Part shown: positions 60,389 to 64,000 of the stretch, one piece after another
Layout: every line of letters begins with the position of its first letter
Position numbering within the stretch: position 1 is the stretch's first letter
From: UBA11740 sp049273695
Lineage (GTDB): Bacteria > Acidobacteriota > Blastocatellia > Pyrinomonadales > Pyrinomonadaceae
Assembly: GCA_049273695.1 (NCBI GenBank)
Contig: JBASRE010000009.1
Coordinates: 1-64,000 of the forward strand
DNA: 64,000 nucleotides
Direction: 5' to 3'
Notes under the pieces: model-generated
Told to the model about the DNA's origin: nothing
Seen by the model: the letters and a program-made list of their open reading frames with translations, nothing else
Databases searched by the model: none
Translations under genes and position numbers: made by a program

Positions 60389-62857
60389 ATGGAAGAGTCG
60401 TTCCCCCAACTGAACCAGACGCATTACCGCATCATCTCGAAGCTGGGCGCGGGCGGCATGGGCGAGGTTTACCTGGCCGAGGACACGCGGCTCGATCGCA
60501 AAGTCGCGCTGAAAATTCTGAACGAGGATGTCGCTGCGGATTCCGAACGGTTGCGCCGGTTCGTGCAGGAAGCGAAAGCGGCTTCGGCGCTCAACCATCC
60601 CAACATCATCACCATTCATGAAATCGGCGAAACCGGGAACCGGCACTTCATTGCTATCGAATTCATCGACGGCGAGACGCTTCACGATCGTTTGAAAAGC
60701 GGTCCCCTGTCACTTCGGTCTGTGCTGGATGCCGGCATTCAGATCGGTTCGGCTTTGCAGGCTGCTCACGACGCCAACATCATCCACCGCGACATCAAAC
60801 CCGAAAACGTGATGGTGCGTCCGGATGGACTAATCAAAGTCCTGGATTTCGGAATCGCAAAAGTAACCGGGCCCGTCGTGTCGCAGGTGGATGCTGAAGC
60901 GCCCACGCTCAAAGGCGGGACATCACCGGGAACGATTGTGGGCACGGCGGCTTACATGTCTCCGGAACAGGCGCGCGGCAAACCGATCGACCCGCGCACG
61001 GACATCTTTAGCCTCGGCGTCGTCCTCTACGAAATGCTGACAGGCCGAAAACCCTTCGACGGCGAAACGCCGGTGGATGTCATTGCGGCAATTCTGCACA
61101 AGGACCCGCCGCCAATTTCCGAATCGATGCCTGATGTTCCGGCCGAGATCGAAAGAATCGTAAACAAACAGCTCAGAAAGGATTGTGACGAGCGCTATCA
61201 AACCATCAAGGACTTGCTGATTGATCTGAAAGACGCGCAGCGTGAGTTGGAGTTCGAAAACAAGCTGAAGCTTCGCGCCCCTCTTCGTGACACCGGGGAT
61301 CCGCGGGCCACACCGGCGACCGTCCGCACCACTGCGAGCAATGGGTCCCTTATCACCGAAATCAAGAGACGCAAAGCAGTCGCGGTGTCTGTGGCGACTG
61401 CGCTTGTCCTGGCTGCGATCGCGATTGTCTATTCAATCTCCTCCAACCGGCAGGTGAATTCCCCGGCTGAATCTGCCCCAATTGGTTCGATCGCCGTGCT
61501 TCCCTTTCAAAACAGAAGCTCGGTCGCGGAAACTGAATATCTCTCTGAGGGCCTGGCAGAATCACTAATCTACGGCCTTTCTCAATTTCCCAACCTGCGA
61601 GTCAGCCCGTCGAGTACAGTCAACCGGTACCGAGGCAAAGAGATCGATGCGGTCGCGATTGGCAGCGAACTCGGTGTTAACGCAGTCATGACCGGTCGCT
61701 TCGCGCAGCACGGCGACAATCTCATGATCAGCGTCGAGTTGGTGGATGTGCGAAACAATAAACTGCTTTGGGGCAGGCAGTACGACCGCAAGTTGACTGA
61801 TCTGCTGACTACGCAAAGAGAGATTGCGAGCGAGATTACCCAACATCTAAAACTCAAACTTTCAGGTGAAGAGCACAACCGCGCAACGCGGCATTACACG
61901 AATAACTCAGAGGCTTACCAGTTGTATCTGAAAGGACAGTACTACGCCGCGAGATACACGAAGGAAGGCTTCAACAAAGGCATCGAATACTTCGAACAGG
62001 CGATCGCGAAAGATCCAAACTTCGCGTTGGCGTACAGCGGGCTGGCATTCTGTTATATGAACCAGACTGACTGGGTTTTCGCGCCGAAAGATTCTGTCCC
62101 GCGTGCGAAGCAAGCTGTCGAGAATGCCTTACGGCTCGACGATTCACTGGCGCAGGCCCACACCATGCGCGGAATGCTGATGCTGCAATACGACTGGAAC
62201 TGGTCGGGGGCCGAGCAGGAATTCCGGCGGGCAATCGAGCTGGATCCGCATTACGCCCTGGGCCGCTCGTTTCTGGCGTGGCATCTCGCCGCGATGGGAC
62301 GTTTCGACGAGAGCATTGCCGAGGACAAACGAGCTCTGGATCTGGATCCGCTCTCAACCGCCGTCAACGCTGATCTTGGATGGGATTTGTACTTCGCGCG
62401 TCGATACAGCGAAGCGATCGAGCAGCTTCGCAAGGCAGTTGATCTTGAGCCGAACTACTGGGTATCGCATGTGTTACTCGCTCGCTGCTATGTGCAGACC
62501 GGAAGACTGAACGAAGCCGTCGCGTCATATGAAAGGGCCCGACAGATCGAGAATTCAATTCCTGAAGTAGTGGCCGGCGTCGGACACGGTTACGCCGTAT
62601 CAGGCCGAAAAGCCGAGGCGCTAAAGATCATCCGCGAGTTACAGGAACGATCGAAGAAGGAGTTCATTCCCTCGTATACGATCGCGACGATCTACGCCGG
62701 ACTCGGTGAGAAAGAGCAGGCGCTGCATCACCTGACGAAGTCATATGAAGAAGGCTCGTTCTACATGATTCATCTCAAGGTTGAGCCGATCCTCGATCCG
62801 CTGCGGTCCGATTCAAGGTTTACGGATCTACTGAGGAAGGTTGGGCATGTGCGGTAG
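60389..62857 (+). CDS. Ser/Thr protein kinase with TolB-like and TPR domains
   Basis: 822 residues. Kinase domain about 13-275: KLGAGGMGEVYLAED, VALKIL, IIHRDIKPENVM, KVLDFGIAK, GTAAYMSPEQA; catalytic residues are complete. One membrane span at about 330-350 (AVAVSVATALVLAAIAIVYS). A TolB-N/FlgO-like domain (about 368-480, GSIAVLPFQNRSSVAETEYL; GVNAVMTGRFAQHGDNLMIS) and about seven TPRs (about 505-800) lie beyond the membrane. The outer region is a close relative of that in the winged-helix regulator at 31477-33465. It lacks the N-terminal helical domain of the 48246 kinase. Likely a transmembrane kinase; targets unknown. Confidence 0.9.
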   Translation: MEESFPQLNQTHYRIISKLGAGGMGEVYLAEDTRLDRKVALKILNEDVAADSERLRRFVQEAKAASALNHPNIITIHEIGETGNRHFIAIEFIDGETLHDRLKSGPLSLRSVLDAGIQIGSALQAAHDANIIHRDIKPENVMVRPDGLIKVLDFGIAKVTGPVVSQVDAEAPTLKGGTSPGTIVGTAAYMSPEQARGKPIDPRTDIFSLGVVLYEMLTGRKPFDGETPVDVIAAILHKDPPPISESMPDVPAEIERIVNKQLRKDCDERYQTIKDLLIDLKDAQRELEFENKLKLRAPLRDTGDPRATPATVRTTASNGSLITEIKRRKAVAVSVATALVLAAIAIVYSISSNRQVNSPAESAPIGSIAVLPFQNRSSVAETEYLSEGLAESLIYGLSQFPNLRVSPSSTVNRYRGKEIDAVAIGSELGVNAVMTGRFAQHGDNLMISVELVDVRNNKLLWGRQYDRKLTDLLTTQREIASEITQHLKLKLSGEEHNRATRHYTNNSEAYQLYLKGQYYAARYTKEGFNKGIEYFEQAIAKDPNFALAYSGLAFCYMNQTDWVFAPKDSVPRAKQAVENALRLDDSLAQAHTMRGMLMLQYDWNWSGAEQEFRRAIELDPHYALGRSFLAWHLAAMGRFDESIAEDKRALDLDPLSTAVNADLGWDLYFARRYSEAIEQLRKAVDLEPNYWVSHVLLARCYVQTGRLNEAVASYERARQIENSIPEVVAGVGHGYAVSGRKAEALKIIRELQERSKKEFIPSYTIATIYAGLGEKEQALHHLTKSYEEGSFYMIHLKVEPILDPLRSDSRFTDLLRKVGHVR

Positions 62858-62902
62858 GTGCGCCGGGACATTGTTCCAGGGGTTCAACGTTGCGCGCTCA
62901 CC

Positions 62903-63189
62903 CAGCCGCGTAGCGGTTGCAGAGGGTAGCCAGGGGTAAGCGACCGCAGCGCAGGGTCCCCAGCGGAGCATCTCCGCTGGGGTGCTAGTAGCGCCACCCC
63001 TGGGTTTAGGTAGAAAGAATTCGGCGCCCTGTTAGGGGCGCAATAATTAACGATTCATTTCCATGCGCGGACGTCTGTCGCCCGCTTCGCGGGCTCTGGA
63101 TTCTCAGGAACCCTGATCCCCAGGTTACGCTCGCTGCGCTCGCTCACCCGGAGCTATTACATGTCGCCGCTCCGCGGCTTATTGACGCA
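62903..63189. repeat. Composite dispersed repeat, copy B (about 287 bp)
   Basis: Same chain of hairpins as 14181-14460: CCGCGTAGCGGT, GGTAGCCAGGGGTAAGCGAC, CCCCAGCGGAGCATCTCCGC, GCGCCCTGTTAGGGGCGCAA, GGTTACGCTCGCTGCGCTCG, GCCGCTCCGCGGC and TTGACGCA. Stems keep pairing where single bases differ from copy A (for example GCCGGCTACGCCGGC against GCCGCTCCGCGGC), suggesting selection or renewal of the hairpins. It fills the gap between convergent genes. Confidence 0.8.
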
Positions 63190-63228
63190 ACCAGCCGCGT
63201 TGACCTTATTTCAACTTAAGCCCAAGAA

Positions 63229-64000
63229 CTAGCGATCAAGCACACCGGCTGAAGTTCCTCGCATGTTCCGCCGCCGCTTTTCAAGAAAACGTCTTTCGGC
63301 GTCGTTGCTGGTCAACTCGAGCGCGCGCGTATAGCTCGCGGCGGCTTCTTCGTTTGCTCCACTTCGGCGCAAGAGGTCCGCGCGGGCGGCGTGCAGCAGG
63401 TGATAATCATCAAGCTCGCCCGACGCCATCAGGTCGTCAATCAAGCGAAGTCCGAGCTCCAGGCCATCAGCCATGGCTACGGCAACGGCGCGATTGAGCG
63501 AGACAATTGGTGATGGTTGTAAACGCTCCAGTCGATCATAAAGCTCCACAATCTGTCGCCAGTCTGTCTGTTCCGAGCTTTGCGCCTGGCAATGTTCTGC
63601 GGCGATCGCGGCCTGCAACGAGTATGGACCGGCCGCAGGTGACGCGATTGCCTGGCTAACAATAGGAAGAGCCTCGGTGATTTGGGTCTGATTCCAAAGT
63701 GCGCGATCCTGCTCTTCCAGCACCACGAGATCGCCGGCGGCATCGACACGCGCGTCGCGTCGCGAGTCATGTAAAAGCATCAGTGCCAATAAGCCCGTGA
63801 CTTCAGCAGGCGGATACGGCGCCAGCAAAACTCTGACGATGCGCGCCAGTCGAATCGCTTCCGCGCAGAGATCGGTTCGCAACAGACGTTCTCCGTGAGT
63901 CGATGCATAACCTTCGTTGAAGACCAGATAGATGACAGTCAGGACTGCGTCGAGCCTTTGACGAATCTCGCTCGTGTCCGGAATCTTGTAAGGAATACCC
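63229..64000 (-). CDS. ECF sigma factor with C-terminal helical (DUF6596) domain, partial
   Basis: The gene runs off the right window edge; 257 C-terminal codons are seen. The visible part starts GIPYKIPDTSEIRQRLDAVL and VIYLVFNEGYASTHGERL, the hallmark linker of large ECF sigma factors of about 410 residues, then a helical SnoaL-free C-terminal domain (LCAEAIRLARIVRVLLAP; SPIVSLNRAVAVAMADG; DDYHLLHAARADLLRRSGAN). Such sigma factors often pair with a YCII-domain gene, which would be upstream outside this window. The sigma-2 and sigma-4 regions are not visible here. Confidence 0.85.
   Translation of the reverse strand, partial: GIPYKIPDTSEIRQRLDAVLTVIYLVFNEGYASTHGERLLRTDLCAEAIRLARIVRVLLAPYPPAEVTGLLALMLLHDSRRDARVDAAGDLVVLEEQDRALWNQTQITEALPIVSQAIASPAAGPYSLQAAIAAEHCQAQSSEQTDWRQIVELYDRLERLQPSPIVSLNRAVAVAMADGLELGLRLIDDLMASGELDDYHLLHAARADLLRRSGANEEAAASYTRALELTSNDAERRFLEKRRRNMRGTSAGVLDR

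Overview
Organism. The window looks like chromosome of an Acidobacteriota member, most likely Blastocatellia/Pyrinomonadales, at roughly 55-60% GC by eye. The clues are the gene families: a large Oar-like TonB receptor with an N-terminal carboxypeptidase-regulatory-like domain, Ser/Thr kinases fused to TolB propellers or TPRs, a winged-helix/TPR regulator, an acidobacterial/planctomycete-type ECF sigma factor paired with a kinase, many WPQWRG-type PQQ-like propellers, and many short palindromic intergenic repeats. This assignment is inference; there is no rRNA or ribosomal marker here.

Layout. (1) 0.2-29.3 kb is dominated by eight secreted or membrane-anchored PQQ-like beta-propeller proteins. 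They are interleaved with a TPR protein, a small EamA-like membrane protein, a TonB receptor, a double-domain M42 peptidase, a halogenase-like flavoenzyme next to a HemW-like radical SAM protein, a HicAB pair whose hicA has no normal start codon, a cation/proton antiporter, an ankyrin protein and an iron-type alcohol dehydrogenase. (2) 29.4-33.5 kb has a sodium/solute symporter with its DUF3311 partner and a CadC-like winged-helix/TolB/TPR regulator. (3) 33.6-37.2 kb is a same-strand run of four small secreted proteins of unknown function; two share a duplicated CARDB-like domain and one carries a frameshift near its signal peptide. (4) 37.7-42.2 kb is an RND efflux adaptor and pump without an outer-membrane channel. 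(5) 42.2-44.1 kb is a decayed accessory stretch: an SDR fragment, a small dispersed repeat, a truncated MEDS domain and a tRNA-like relic. (6) 44.1-48.2 kb has a secreted acetamidase/formamidase-like protein, an SDR, a WG-repeat protein and a DoxX-like protein. (7) 48.2-51.8 kb is an ECF sigma/Ser-Thr kinase pair with overlapping ends. (8) 52.1-60.0 kb has a ricin-lectin protein, a FecR-like protein flanked by a partial copy of the neighbouring thioesterase gene, a SUMF1-fold protein lacking the formylglycine-enzyme cysteines, a small secreted protein and a 1269-residue beta-helix protein. (9) 60.4-64.0 kb has a kinase/TolB/TPR protein and the C-terminal part of an ECF sigma factor running off the window.

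How the parts relate. Most products carry signal peptides or membrane segments, so the window is mainly envelope, uptake and signalling functions. The propeller array sits around one TonB receptor, one peptidase and one sodium symporter, which would fit uptake or envelope processing, but no shared substrate can be read from the sequence.

Non-coding structure is unusually rich. At least ten families of short inverted or tandem repeats fill intergenic spaces. Several reach into genes: two propeller proteins have signal peptides whose hydrophobic cores are encoded by a TTCTGCC-type dispersed repeat, and other repeats supply start codons, stop codons or C-terminal tails.
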